The position numbers were made by a program, and so were the translations under genes. The notes beneath the pieces were generated by a model. It saw only the letters and a program-made list of their open reading frames with translations, ran no database searches and was not told the origin of the DNA. A stretch of 64,000 bases of DNA, from the NCBI RefSeq assembly GCF_042646385.1, contig NZ_JBHRTO010000001.1, positions 1,612,001 to 1,676,000 on the forward strand. The letters run 5' to 3'. Below, piece after piece: positions 16,702 through 25,689 of the stretch; position 1 is the first letter of the stretch; every line of letters begins with the position of its first letter. This stretch comes from Cypionkella sinensis (GTDB lineage: Bacteria; Pseudomonadota; Alphaproteobacteria; Rhodobacterales; Rhodobacteraceae).

Positions 16702-17772
16702 TTATGCCGCCAATTCGTGCCGCAGGATCGCAGCCTCGGACCCCGAGATATTGCGCCGCGCATAATCGCCGTAAGCGTGCGGATTATCTGCGATTTCGGG
16801 CAGGATATTCAGCAAGCCTTCGCGCTGCACCGGATCGACGGTATCAAGCGCGGTGTTCGACGGATGGAAGCTTTCGGTCTCCAACCCGTTGGCCCAGACG
16901 ATATTGTGCCGCTCCAGCAGGATATGCACGTAAGTGACTTCGCGCAGCACATGATCCACGGCGATGGTCGCATCGTTGACCAAATCTTCGGCGGCCACCA
17001 ACACTTCGGAGGTGTTGAACAGCGCCTGCGAGGCCGCGCCCTTCACCAGCATCCGGTGCTGCGGCGAGACCAGCAAGTCTTCGTCCGGGCGGTAAAGCCC
17101 CATCGAATTGGCCTTGAACCGGATCGGGCGCAGATGCGGCATCGCATAAAGCCGCGCGCCGGACATACGTCGATGGCCTGTCCACAGAACCTCTTGCGGG
17201 CCATTGTCGCGGGTCAGGATCATATCGCCGCTGCGCAGATTTCGGATTTGCTGCACCCCGTCGGGCGTCGCAATCCGCGTGTCAGGGGTGAAACAGATCA
17301 CGCCCCCCGCCACACGCGCCCCTGCCCCGGAATGCGTGCGGTCAATCGAGGTGCGCACCACCCACAAATCCTGATCGCAGGGCGGCAGATCGCCGACCAG
17401 CATGAGCAGATGCGCGCCTGTATCCGGCACCGGGATGATCGTCACGGTGAAAGACTGATGCCCGTCGGTGACGATAAAGCCCTGATCGGGAAGATCGGGA
17501 TAGGGGTCTGCCTCAAATTCCGGCTTAACCTCGCCGCCCACCGCTACACCCACCAGTCGGCGCACCATGCGCGCCGCCCTTTTGCGTAAATCCGCCGCCC
17601 CTTCAGCCTGTTCCAAAAGTAGCAACCCCTGAGGACCATCCACGCGCACGGCTGCACCCGTCCAGCGCCATGCGGCGCCCACGCTGAGTAAGTCCAAGGA
17701 TGCGGCCTTGAGGCCGTCTACTTCTGTCTGTGACCAGGAGATGACGAACGTGCCCAGAGAGCCCGTTTTCAT
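16702..17772 (-). CDS. Hint (hedgehog/intein) domain-containing protein
   Basis: The 356-residue protein carries a Hint_2-type module from about residue 157: ICFTPDTRIATPDGVQQI (CFTPDT, with the Cys splice nucleophile), then GDMILTRDNGPQEVLWTGHR and, further on, a LLVSPQHRML block with the Hint histidine. In Rhodobacteraceae such modules are often found in RTX-like or secreted proteins and may self-cleave. The first ~150 residues are not recognised and show no signal peptide. No splice-site Asn is obvious after the module, so cleavage rather than splicing is more likely. A leader hairpin and the rpsD promoter follow its stop. Confidence 0.85.
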   Translation of the reverse strand: MKTGSLGTFVISWSQTEVDGLKAASLDLLSVGAAWRWTGAAVRVDGPQGLLLLEQAEGAADLRKRAARMVRRLVGVAVGGEVKPEFEADPYPDLPDQGFIVTDGHQSFTVTIIPVPDTGAHLLMLVGDLPPCDQDLWVVRTSIDRTHSGAGARVAGGVICFTPDTRIATPDGVQQIRNLRSGDMILTRDNGPQEVLWTGHRRMSGARLYAMPHLRPIRFKANSMGLYRPDEDLLVSPQHRMLVKGAASQALFNTSEVLVAAEDLVNDATIAVDHVLREVTYVHILLERHNIVWANGLETESFHPSNTALDTVDPVQREGLLNILPEIADNPHAYGDYARRNISGSEAAILRHELAA

Positions 17773-17920
17773 GCCTGTTTGCCTGCTCGTTTTTTTGTTT
17801 CTTATGTGGAAACGTTAACAGAGGGTTAGCGGAATTCCTATGGCAAAAAGGCAACAAAGTAAGTGAATGTTGCCGAATACAACCTTGCGTTGAAACCTTG
17901 TTGTCAGGCGATTCGCGAGA

Positions 17921-18850
17921 TCAGAACTTCAGGTTCAGATTCAGCCCGCCCACCAACTGGCCTTCGGGTTGCTGATCGAATTCTTTGCTCAGATAGGTGA
18001 CGCCGTAGAATACCGAGGCTTTCTCACCCTGCCAGTGCATCCCGGCGCGCAGACGCGAGCGGTCTTCCGTCAGCGTGGCGACGCCATCGCTGGGCAACAA
18101 GGCCGAGTCAAACACCCGCGCGATATCGCCACCCAGAATAATGCTGACGCCTTGATCGCGCGTGCCTTCGACGGCGCGGTAGCGTTGGCCCGTGATGCTA
18201 TCGCGCACCATCAGATCGTCACGCCCCAAGGTGCCGATCACCAGATCACCCCCAACACGCAAAAAAGTTTCCACCCCGGCCTGCGCCTGCACAAAGGGGC
18301 GGATTTCGGCGCGGTCGCCAAGCGCGAATTTGCGCCCAACTTCCGCATCCAGCGTCGGATAGATGCCGTTGCCGATCTGATCATCAATCACGGTCGGTTC
18401 TTCCAGCCCGACCATATTGTGAACCCATTTCTGGAAATTGCTGATCCCGGTTTGCGGGCCAAGCAAGACAAGGTCGCTGCCGATGCTGACATCATTGCCA
18501 TGCCAATCGAACTGGGTGTGTAAGCCAAACGACAGTTGCGCGGCATAGCGGCGGTCTGTGGGCGGCGGAGACACCAGATCTTCAGGAGCAATAATTTGCG
18601 CCGAGGCGCGGAATTCCAGAATCTCGCCCGGTGTGGTGGGCAAGGCGCCGTTCCAGGAATAACCGCGGATACGGCTGACCTGATAGCCGCCAGTGCGCCA
18701 ACGGTCTTTCTGATCGCCCAAGGCATCGTTGGTGAACATCCGGCCCCAACCCAGCGTCACCCGGTCTTCAGCCTGCGCCGACTGTGTTGCGGCCAAAGTC
18801 GCTGCGATCACGGCAGCAGAGGTCACAAGGTTTTTGACATAGCTCAACAT
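17921..18850 (-). CDS. LpxR-like outer membrane lipid A deacylase family protein
   Basis: LpxR removes the 3'-acyloxyacyl group of lipid A from the outer membrane side. This 309-residue protein has a signal peptide (residues ~1-25, cut after SAQA) and then the segment RMFTNDALGDQKDRWRTGGY, which mirrors the LpxR (DUF2219) N-terminal motif ND-x-x-x-x-DRWYTxG with its Asn/Asp active-site residues. Alternating beta strands follow, and the protein ends in NLNLKF, a C-terminal aromatic residue as in outer membrane barrels. ATG 18850 sits behind GGGGA. Enzyme activity is inferred only from the family match. Confidence 0.75.
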   Translation of the reverse strand: MLSYVKNLVTSAAVIAATLAATQSAQAEDRVTLGWGRMFTNDALGDQKDRWRTGGYQVSRIRGYSWNGALPTTPGEILEFRASAQIIAPEDLVSPPPTDRRYAAQLSFGLHTQFDWHGNDVSIGSDLVLLGPQTGISNFQKWVHNMVGLEEPTVIDDQIGNGIYPTLDAEVGRKFALGDRAEIRPFVQAQAGVETFLRVGGDLVIGTLGRDDLMVRDSITGQRYRAVEGTRDQGVSIILGGDIARVFDSALLPSDGVATLTEDRSRLRAGMHWQGEKASVFYGVTYLSKEFDQQPEGQLVGGLNLNLKF

Positions 18851-19023
18851 AACAGTCCCCAACACGGCGGCATCCGGCATTATTCTGCCACAAACCACGC
18901 TTTTTTATCGTTTAATCTGCCGCACCTGCGCGACGTCTCTGCTGGTGTTGCATTTGCACTATGGCAAGAAGATGGAAAACATAATCTTAATGCGAAAGAA
19001 TTTTCGCCGCGAAGGGATGTGTG

Positions 19024-20133
19024 ATGGCAACAACATTCTACCATGACGAGCGCTGCCTGTGGCACACGGGCGGGGAACAGGCGCTGTTCATGCCGGTCGG
19101 GGGCTATGTGCAGCCGCCCTCGGCGACGGGGTTTGCGGAAAACCCGGAAACCAAGCGGCGGTTCAAGAACCTGCTCGAGGTAGCGGGGATCTGGCCGCAG
19201 CTACATGTGCGATCGGCCGCACCTTCCAGCCGCGAAGATCTGTTGCGCGTGCATACGCCCGGCTATCTGACCCAGTTGCAGGCGATGTCGGATGCAGGCG
19301 GCGGCAATATCCCGCCGCATTTCGCCCCCTTCGGTCAGGGCAGTTTCGAGATTGCGCAACTGTCATCGGGTCTCGTCAAACAGGCGGTCGAGGATGTGGT
19401 GACGGGGGCTGCCGACCGGGCCTATGCGCTGTCACGTCCGCCGGGCCACCATTGTCTGCCCGATGCGCCGATGGGGTTTTGTCTGCTGGCGAATATCCCG
19501 GTGGCGCTGGAGGCGGTGCGGGCCAAGCACGGGCCGCTGCGGGTGGCGGTGGTGGATTGGGATGTGCATCACGGCAACGGCACCCAGACGATCTTTTATG
19601 ACCGCGCCGATACGCTGACGATCTCGCTGCATCAGGAAAACTGTTTTCCCCCCGGCTATGGCGGCGCAGAGGATCGCGGTGCAGGCGCGGGGCTTGGTGC
19701 CAATCTGAACATTCCGCTGCTGGCGGGCTGCGGCCATCAGACCTATCTCGATGCGTTCGAACTGCTGGTGATGCCCGCGCTGCGTGCGTTTGACCCCGAT
19801 CTGATCGTGGTGGCCTCGGGCTATGATGCGTCTTGCGTCGATCCGTTGGCGCGGATGATGGCAACCTCGGAAACCTACCGGCTGATGGCGCGGCAGCTGC
19901 GCGGGCTTGCGGATGAGTTGTGCGAAGGCAAAATCGTGGTGGCGCATGAGGGCGGCTATTCGGACATCTATGTGCCGTTCTGCGGCTTGGCTGTGGTCGA
20001 GGAACTGCTGGGCATCCGCAGCCCGGTGATCGACCCGCTGCTGGAAATGTCTGATCTGCAACAGCCCCCCGCCGATATGGTCACGTTTCAGCGCGCAAGG
20101 CTCGCGGTGCAGGCGGCCAAGGTTTTCGGCTGA
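19024..20133 (+). CDS. histone deacetylase-like / acetylpolyamine amidohydrolase family protein
   Basis: The 369-residue zinc amidohydrolase has RPPGHHCLPDAPMGFCLLAN near residue 138 (the active-site HH pair), VVDWDVHHGNGTQTIFYD near residue 175 (zinc Asp and His) and VASGYDASCVDPLARM near residue 262 (second zinc Asp). Bacterial class II HDAC-like proteins deacetylate acetylpolyamines or other acetamides. Homospermidine synthase nearby makes a polyamine substrate plausible, but the sequence alone does not decide this. I chose ATG 19024; a GTG one codon upstream is possible. It is divergent from the LpxR-like gene. Confidence 0.88.
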   Translation: MATTFYHDERCLWHTGGEQALFMPVGGYVQPPSATGFAENPETKRRFKNLLEVAGIWPQLHVRSAAPSSREDLLRVHTPGYLTQLQAMSDAGGGNIPPHFAPFGQGSFEIAQLSSGLVKQAVEDVVTGAADRAYALSRPPGHHCLPDAPMGFCLLANIPVALEAVRAKHGPLRVAVVDWDVHHGNGTQTIFYDRADTLTISLHQENCFPPGYGGAEDRGAGAGLGANLNIPLLAGCGHQTYLDAFELLVMPALRAFDPDLIVVASGYDASCVDPLARMMATSETYRLMARQLRGLADELCEGKIVVAHEGGYSDIYVPFCGLAVVEELLGIRSPVIDPLLEMSDLQQPPADMVTFQRARLAVQAAKVFG

Positions 20134-20299
20134 TCGCGCGTTTTCGGCTGATCACGAAGGTTTTCCGCCCAAGGCAAAGCACACCCTTCCCTGCGCTTGC
20201 GCCAGACTGTATCATGCCGCCATAACCGCCCAAAGGGCAGTGGAAACGCCACCACAAGGTGGGAAATCGCGCAGGATCATAAGCGCAGAGGAGCAGAGC

Positions 20300-21184
20300 A
20301 TGACGGGGTTGGCAATGCAGCGATGGATGGTGGCGGTTGCGGTGGCGGCATTTTTGACCGGCTGCCAAGAGGGCAACGGCCCTCTGGCCGCGAAAACGCC
20401 TGCAGGTGGGGCGGCGCAGGGTGCGGCGCCTGCGACGTCGAAATCCGTCAAGCTGGTTGACCGCGATGTCGAAGACCCCTCGATTTTCCAGACCACCGAT
20501 CAGGCGCTTTGGGATGGCCGCCCCTCGCTGGGTGGCGTTTGGGTGGCTTCGCCGGATGCCAAAGACCCCGAGCGGGTGATTTTGCGCAACACCGCCAACG
20601 GCAAATTCGTGATCGGCGCGCTGTTCCGGCGCGAGTTGGACAATCCGGGGCCGAAACTTCAAATCTCATCCGATGCGGCAGCGGCTTTGGGCCTGCTCGC
20701 GGGTGAACCCGGCAAAGTCTCGGTCACGGCACTGCGGCGCGAAGAAGCCGCCAAATCCGCGCCAGATGCCACCAAACCCATTCTGGATGCGCCCGAAACC
20801 GTTGCCACCGAAACGCTGGACCCGATCCCCGGCGCAGCAGCCCCGACCAAGCCTGCGAAAGGCGGCAAACCTACGGCCCCGCCGATTGCAACCGTGCCCG
20901 CCAGCGGCAAGCCCGCAACCGCAGCGCCCGCCCCCGCCCCGGCTGCACCAAAGGCTCCGGCGGCCAGTGGCAAGGGCGGTCTGATCCAGGTCGGCATCTT
21001 CTCGGTCGAGGCCAACGCCAAGCGCGCGGCGGATCAGTTGAAAGCCGCAGGCATCACCGCCGATATCCGCAGCGAATCCGCCCAAGGCAAAAGCTTCTGG
21101 AGTGTGACCGCGCGCGGCGACAAGGCCCTGATGGGTAAAATCAAGCAGGCGGGATTCAAGGACGCCTATTTCCTGAAAGGCTAA
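20300..21184 (+). CDS. SPOR domain-containing lipoprotein
   Basis: The 294-residue protein starts at ATG 20300 behind GAGGAG. A signal peptide ends in the lipobox LTGC, so the mature protein is lipid-anchored. The middle is rich in Ala/Pro/Lys, a flexible spacer. The C-terminal ~75 residues (from GGLIQVGIFSVEANAKRAAD) form a SPOR domain, which binds denuded glycan strands at division sites. It is the first gene of a long plus-strand operon and lies 4 bp ahead of the DD-carboxypeptidase gene, the classic rlpA/dacA-like neighbourhood. The N-terminal part is not recognised as RlpA. Confidence 0.88.
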   Translation: MTGLAMQRWMVAVAVAAFLTGCQEGNGPLAAKTPAGGAAQGAAPATSKSVKLVDRDVEDPSIFQTTDQALWDGRPSLGGVWVASPDAKDPERVILRNTANGKFVIGALFRRELDNPGPKLQISSDAAAALGLLAGEPGKVSVTALRREEAAKSAPDATKPILDAPETVATETLDPIPGAAAPTKPAKGGKPTAPPIATVPASGKPATAAPAPAPAAPKAPAASGKGGLIQVGIFSVEANAKRAADQLKAAGITADIRSESAQGKSFWSVTARGDKALMGKIKQAGFKDAYFLKG

Positions 21185-21188
21185 CCGA

Positions 21189-22346
21189 ATGATCTTGCGT
21201 TTCTTTTCCGCAGCCGCCCTGTTTCTGATCGCCTGCCTTCCGGGCCATGCATTCGAAACCCGTGCGACGGCGGCATGGGTCTATGACGTCACCACCCATA
21301 CCGTGCTCATGGACAAGAACGGCGAAGCCTCGCTGCCGCCTGCGTCGATGTCCAAGCTGATGACGGTCAACATGCTGTTTGAGGCGCTGAAGGATGGCCG
21401 CGTGACCATGGACACCACTTTTGCGGTGTCGGCCCATGCGGTCAGCTTCACCGAAGCCGGTGGCTCGACCATGTATCTGCAACAAGGCGACCGGCCCACG
21501 GTGCAAGAGCTGATCCACGGCATGATCATCAACTCGGGCAATGATGCCTGCGTGGTGGTGGCCGAAGGCTTGGCAGGCACCGAAGCCGCCTTCGCCGAAC
21601 AGATGACGGAACGCGCCCGTGCCTTGGGGCTGACGGAATCGACCTTTGCCAATGCAAGCGGCTGGCCTGATCCGGGTCAACGCATGAGCATGAAGGATCT
21701 GGGCCTGCTGTCGGTGCGGCTGATCGAAGAATTCCCCGATCTGTATCCGGTGTTCGGCCAGACCGAATTCAACTACAAAAACCGCGCGCCTGCCAATGCC
21801 CACAACCGCAACCCCTTGCTTGCGTTGAACATTGGCGCGGATGGTTTGAAAACCGGCCACACCCAAGAGGCGGGCTATGGCATGGTCGGCTCGGTCAAGC
21901 AGGGCGAGCGCCGCATTGTGTTCGCGATCTCGGGCATGACCTCGGACACCGAGCGCGCCGAGGAAGCCGAGCGGATTGCGACTTGGGCGTTCCGGCAGTT
22001 TGCGCTGAAAACCGTGGTGAAAGCCGGGGCACAAGTGGCGCAGGCGGCGGTGTTCATGGGCGATGCCGATACGGTGGGGCTGGTGCCTGCACAGGATGTG
22101 AAGCTGCTGATCCCGGCACTGGCGCAGGATGGTTTGCAGGCGCAAGTGGTCTACACCGGCCCGCTGGAAGCCCCGATTGCCAAGGGTGCCGAAGTGGCGC
22201 AACTGGTAATCACCGTGCCGGGCCTGCCCGAGCATCGCGTGGCCCTGCTGGCCGAAGCCGATGTGGCGAAAGGCGGCTTCATGAAGCGCCTGACCACGGC
22301 GGCGCTGAAGCTGCGCGCGGAATACATCGGCACGCCCGCTAGCTGA
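21189..22346 (+). CDS. dacC: D-alanyl-D-alanine carboxypeptidase (PBP5/6 family)
   Basis: This penicillin-binding protein trims the terminal D-Ala of murein pentapeptides in the periplasm. The 385-residue protein has a signal peptide cut near GHA-FE. The three serine-peptidase motifs are complete: SMSK at residues 53-56 (nucleophile Ser53), SGN near residue 116, and KTG near residue 221. A C-terminal beta domain (about 285-365) and a final amphipathic stretch ending TTAALKLRAEYIG fit membrane-surface anchoring. Its stop abuts the tmk start with no gap. The exact paralogue (dacA, dacC, dacF) is not certain. Confidence 0.94.
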   Translation: MILRFFSAAALFLIACLPGHAFETRATAAWVYDVTTHTVLMDKNGEASLPPASMSKLMTVNMLFEALKDGRVTMDTTFAVSAHAVSFTEAGGSTMYLQQGDRPTVQELIHGMIINSGNDACVVVAEGLAGTEAAFAEQMTERARALGLTESTFANASGWPDPGQRMSMKDLGLLSVRLIEEFPDLYPVFGQTEFNYKNRAPANAHNRNPLLALNIGADGLKTGHTQEAGYGMVGSVKQGERRIVFAISGMTSDTERAEEAERIATWAFRQFALKTVVKAGAQVAQAAVFMGDADTVGLVPAQDVKLLIPALAQDGLQAQVVYTGPLEAPIAKGAEVAQLVITVPGLPEHRVALLAEADVAKGGFMKRLTTAALKLRAEYIGTPAS

Positions 22347-22964
22347 ATGCCGGGCATTTTCATCTCGTTTGAAGGCATCGACGGGTCGGGCAAATCTACG
22401 CAGGCGCGCCTGCTGGCCGAGTCCCTGCGCGCGCGTGGCCTCACGGTCTGCCACACCCGCGAGCCGGGCGGCAGCGCCGGGGCCGAGGAAATTCGCCGTC
22501 TGGTGCTGGAAGGCGACGCAGACCGCTGGTCCACCGAGACCGAGCTTCTGCTGTTCACCGCCGCGCGGCGCGACCATCTGGAAAAGACCATCCGCCCGGC
22601 ACTGGCGCGCGGAGAAGTGGTGATTTCGGATCGTTTTGCCGATAGTACCCGCATCTACCAAGGCCTGACACGCGGCGATCTGCGCGACACGGTGGACCGG
22701 CTCCACGCGCTGATGATCGGCGTGGAACCCGATCTGACCGTGCTGATCGACATTGATCCCGCCGAAGGACTTGCACGCGCCGTCGCGCGGGCGGGAAAAG
22801 AAATGCGGTTCGAGGGCATGGGGCTGGGCGTGCAGGAAAAGGCCCGCGATGGCTTTCTGGCGCTGTCCGCCGCGCATCCGGCGCGGTTTCGCGTGATCGA
22901 CGGCGCGCGCACGCCCGATGCCGTAGCGGCAGATGTTCTGGCCGCCGTGCTGGCACGGCTATGA
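22347..22964 (+). CDS. tmk: thymidylate kinase
   Basis: The enzyme phosphorylates dTMP to dTDP with ATP. The 205-residue protein starts at an ATG directly after the dacC stop. It has the P-loop FEGIDGSGKST (residues 8-18), the DR(E/Y/S) region THTREPGGS near residue 39 and VISDRFADST near residue 91. Length and motifs are normal. It overlaps holB by 4 bp, and the tmk-holB-tatD order is conserved in many bacteria. Confidence 0.97.
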   Translation: MPGIFISFEGIDGSGKSTQARLLAESLRARGLTVCHTREPGGSAGAEEIRRLVLEGDADRWSTETELLLFTAARRDHLEKTIRPALARGEVVISDRFADSTRIYQGLTRGDLRDTVDRLHALMIGVEPDLTVLIDIDPAEGLARAVARAGKEMRFEGMGLGVQEKARDGFLALSAAHPARFRVIDGARTPDAVAADVLAAVLARL

Positions 22965-24079
22965 CAGACGATCTGCCAGAACCCGACGCAATCGAAGGTG
23001 CCCCGCACCCGCGCCACACCGCGCGGCTGATCGGGCAAGCGCAGGCCGAGGCCACCTTCCTGCAAGCGTTCAACGGCACAAGGCTGCACCACGGCTGGCT
23101 GATCACCGGCCCGCGCGGCGTGGGCAAGGCCACGCTGGCTTGGCGCATCGCGCGGTTTCTGCTGGCGACGCCCGAGGATGACGGCGGCATGTTTGCAGCC
23201 CCCCCGCCCGACAGTCTCGACATTCCCGACAGCCATCCAGTGTCACACCGGCTGGCCGCGCTGACCGAGGGGCGGATGTTCCTGTTGCGCCGCGCGCCCA
23301 ATGAAAAGCGCGACAAGTTGCAGACGGTGATTTCGGTGGAAGAAGTGCGCAAGATGAAAAGCTTCTTCGCCCTATCCGCAGCCGACGGCGGTCGCCGGGT
23401 GGCGATCATCGATTCCATTGATGACATGAACGTCGCCGCCGCCAATGCGCTGCTGAAACTGCTGGAAGAACCCCCGCCGCGGGTCACGATCCTGATGATC
23501 TCGCACCAACCCGCGAAACTTTTGCCCACCATACGCTCGCGTTGTCGCGAATTGCGCCTTGCCCCGCTGAACCCCGAGGATCTGTCGGATGCGCTGACAC
23601 AGGCAGGCGGCGAAGTCGCCCCCGAAGATCGCATCGCACTGGCCGAACTGGCAGGCGGTTCGGTGGGTGAGGCATTTCGGATGACCAACCTCGACGGGCT
23701 GAAACTGTATGAAAGCTTGATCCGGCTGTTCGGCACCCTGCCCCGGCTGGATCGCCCCCGCGCGCAAGCGCTGGCCGAGGCGGGGGCTGGCAAAGGCGCC
23801 GAGGCGCAGTTTGAACTGATCGTCACCCTGCTCGACCTATTCCTCGCCCGCCTCGCCCGCGCGGGCACGCTGCAATATCTGCCGCCCGAAGCCGCACGCG
23901 GCGAAGGCGATCTGATCGCGCGTCTGTCCCCCACGCCCGCACATGCGCGGGTCTGGGCCGATGCCGCGCAACACCTGGGCCTGCGGGCACGGCGTGGCAA
24001 GGCGGTGAACCTTGACCCTGCCGCCCTTCTGATGGATATGGTTCTGCATATAAACGAGACGGCGGCAGAGCTGGCCTAG
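22961..24079 (+). CDS. holB: DNA polymerase III subunit delta'
   Basis: Delta' is the stator of the clamp loader that places the beta clamp on primed DNA. The 372-residue protein shows the AAA+ fold with GPRGVGKATLAWRIARFLL near residue 48, a degenerate Walker A where the usual Thr is Ala, fitting an ATPase-dead subunit, and NALLKLLEEPPPRV near residue 163 with the LEEPP motif, followed by SRCRELRL. It lies in the tmk-holB-tatD cluster with a 4-bp overlap to tmk. Confidence 0.95.
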   Translation: MTDDLPEPDAIEGAPHPRHTARLIGQAQAEATFLQAFNGTRLHHGWLITGPRGVGKATLAWRIARFLLATPEDDGGMFAAPPPDSLDIPDSHPVSHRLAALTEGRMFLLRRAPNEKRDKLQTVISVEEVRKMKSFFALSAADGGRRVAIIDSIDDMNVAAANALLKLLEEPPPRVTILMISHQPAKLLPTIRSRCRELRLAPLNPEDLSDALTQAGGEVAPEDRIALAELAGGSVGEAFRMTNLDGLKLYESLIRLFGTLPRLDRPRAQALAEAGAGKGAEAQFELIVTLLDLFLARLARAGTLQYLPPEAARGEGDLIARLSPTPAHARVWADAAQHLGLRARRGKAVNLDPAALLMDMVLHINETAAELA

Positions 24080-24088
24080 AGGTGCGCG

Positions 24089-24883
24089 ATGGCTTTTGAG
24101 ATTGTTGACAGCCATTGCCATCTGGACTTCCCCGATTTCACCGATCTGCCCGAGGTCATCGCCCGCGCCCATGCCGCAGGCGTCAGCCGCATGGTGACAA
24201 TCTGCACCAAGCTGCACAACCTGCCCCAGGTCCGCGCCATTGTGGCAGCCTATCCATCAGTGTTCTACGCAGCAGGCATCCATCCGATGAGTGCCGCCGA
24301 ACATCCTCCGGTTTCGGTCGCCGATCTGGTGGCGCTGGCAGCCGACCCGAAGTTTGTCGGCATTGGCGAGACCGGGCTGGACTATCACTACACGGCTGAG
24401 TCCGCTGAAATTCAAAAGAAATCCCTGCGCATCCATATCGAGGCCGCACAGGAAACCGGCTTGCCGCTGATCATCCACGCCCGCGCAGCGGATGATGATA
24501 TGGCGCGCATCCTGGCCGAAGGCATGGCCCGCAAAAGCTATTCTTGCGTCATGCACTGCTTTTCCTCGGGTGAGGCTTTGGGCCGCGCGGCACTCGAGAT
24601 GGGGTTTTATCTCTCGATGTCCGGCGTCGCCACCTTCCCGAAATCGCAGGAATTGCGCGACATCTTTTCGCGCGCGCCGCTGGACCGGATCTTGCTGGAG
24701 ACCGACAGCCCCTATCTGGCCCCGCCACCGCATCGCGGCAGGCGGAATGAGCCTGCCTATACCGCCTTCACTGCCAAGATCGGCGCGGGCATCTTTGGCG
24801 TGACCGAGGCCGAATTTGCCGCCGCCACCACTGCCAATTTTGACCGCCTGTTCACCCGCGCCGCCCGCAAGGTGGCCGCATAA
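24089..24883 (+). CDS. tatD: TatD family hydrolase (DNase)
   Basis: The 264-residue TIM-barrel metal-dependent nuclease begins with DSHCHLDFPDF (metal ligand HxH, residues 6-16). It continues with GIGETGLDYHY near residue 92, IIHARAADDD near residue 130, HCFSSG near residue 154 and LLETDSPYLAPPPHRGRRNEP near residue 205. These cover the metal ligands of TatD proteins, which act as 3'-5' exonucleases in DNA repair. The last base of its TAA stop is the first base of the next gene's ATG. Confidence 0.94.
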   Translation: MAFEIVDSHCHLDFPDFTDLPEVIARAHAAGVSRMVTICTKLHNLPQVRAIVAAYPSVFYAAGIHPMSAAEHPPVSVADLVALAADPKFVGIGETGLDYHYTAESAEIQKKSLRIHIEAAQETGLPLIIHARAADDDMARILAEGMARKSYSCVMHCFSSGEALGRAALEMGFYLSMSGVATFPKSQELRDIFSRAPLDRILLETDSPYLAPPPHRGRRNEPAYTAFTAKIGAGIFGVTEAEFAAATTANFDRLFTRAARKVAA

Positions 24884-25689
24884 TGGCAACGTTGCGCTTT
24901 ACCATTCTGGGCTGCGGCTCGTCAGGCGGCGTGCCGCGTCTGGGTGGCGATTGGGGCGATTGCGACCCGACAAACCGCAAGAACCGCCGCCGCCGCTGCT
25001 CGCTGATGGTTGAACGGCTGGCGGGGGATGCGGTGACGCGCGTGCTGATCGACACCTCGCCCGATATGCGCGAGCAACTGCTGGATGCGGGCGTCGGCGA
25101 ACTTGACGGTGTGGTGTTCACCCATTCGCACGCCGATCACACCCACGGCATCGACGATCTGCGCCAGATCGTGTTCAACATGCGCCGCCGCCTGACCGTC
25201 TGGGCCGACCATCCGACACAAGAGGCGCTGCTGGCCCGTTTTGCCTATGCCTTTGTGCAACCCGAAGGCTCGCCCTATCCGCCGATCCTGGATCTGCGCA
25301 GCATCGCACACGTGCCGTTCGAGGTGGATGGCCCGGCAGGCCCGCTCCGCTTTACCCCGATGCTGGTCGATCACGGCTCGATGGAGGCTTTGGGGTTCCG
25401 CATCGGCAATCTCGCCTATATCCCCGATGTGGTCGCAATCCCCGAGGCGGTCTGGCCGCAGCTTGATGGCCTCGATTGCTGGATCATCGACGCCTTGCGC
25501 CGCAAGCCGCATCCAACCCACGCCCATCTGGCGCTGACGCTCGATTGGATCAACCGCGCGCGGCCTGCACAAGCGGTGATCACCAATATGCATCTGGATA
25601 TGGATTACGACACGCTGCTGCGCGAGTTGCCCAAAGACGTGGTGCCTGCTTTTGACGGCATGGTGCTGACGCTGGAGAACGTCGCTTGA
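24883..25689 (+). CDS. MBL-fold metallohydrolase (PhnP/RNase Z-like)
   Basis: The 268-residue protein has ILGCGSSGGVPRLGGDWGDC at its start, the N-terminal pattern of PhnP-type phosphodiesterases. It also has the zinc motif THSHADHTHGID near residue 80 and later histidines (VDHGS, MHLDMDY). It lies in the holB-tatD operon, a common place for this conserved but poorly characterised group in alphaproteobacteria. A cyclic-phosphate phosphodiesterase activity is possible; the phn pathway is not present here. Start and stop overlap both neighbours (TAATG upstream, 4 bp downstream). Confidence 0.87.
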   Translation: MATLRFTILGCGSSGGVPRLGGDWGDCDPTNRKNRRRRCSLMVERLAGDAVTRVLIDTSPDMREQLLDAGVGELDGVVFTHSHADHTHGIDDLRQIVFNMRRRLTVWADHPTQEALLARFAYAFVQPEGSPYPPILDLRSIAHVPFEVDGPAGPLRFTPMLVDHGSMEALGFRIGNLAYIPDVVAIPEAVWPQLDGLDCWIIDALRRKPHPTHAHLALTLDWINRARPAQAVITNMHLDMDYDTLLRELPKDVVPAFDGMVLTLENVA

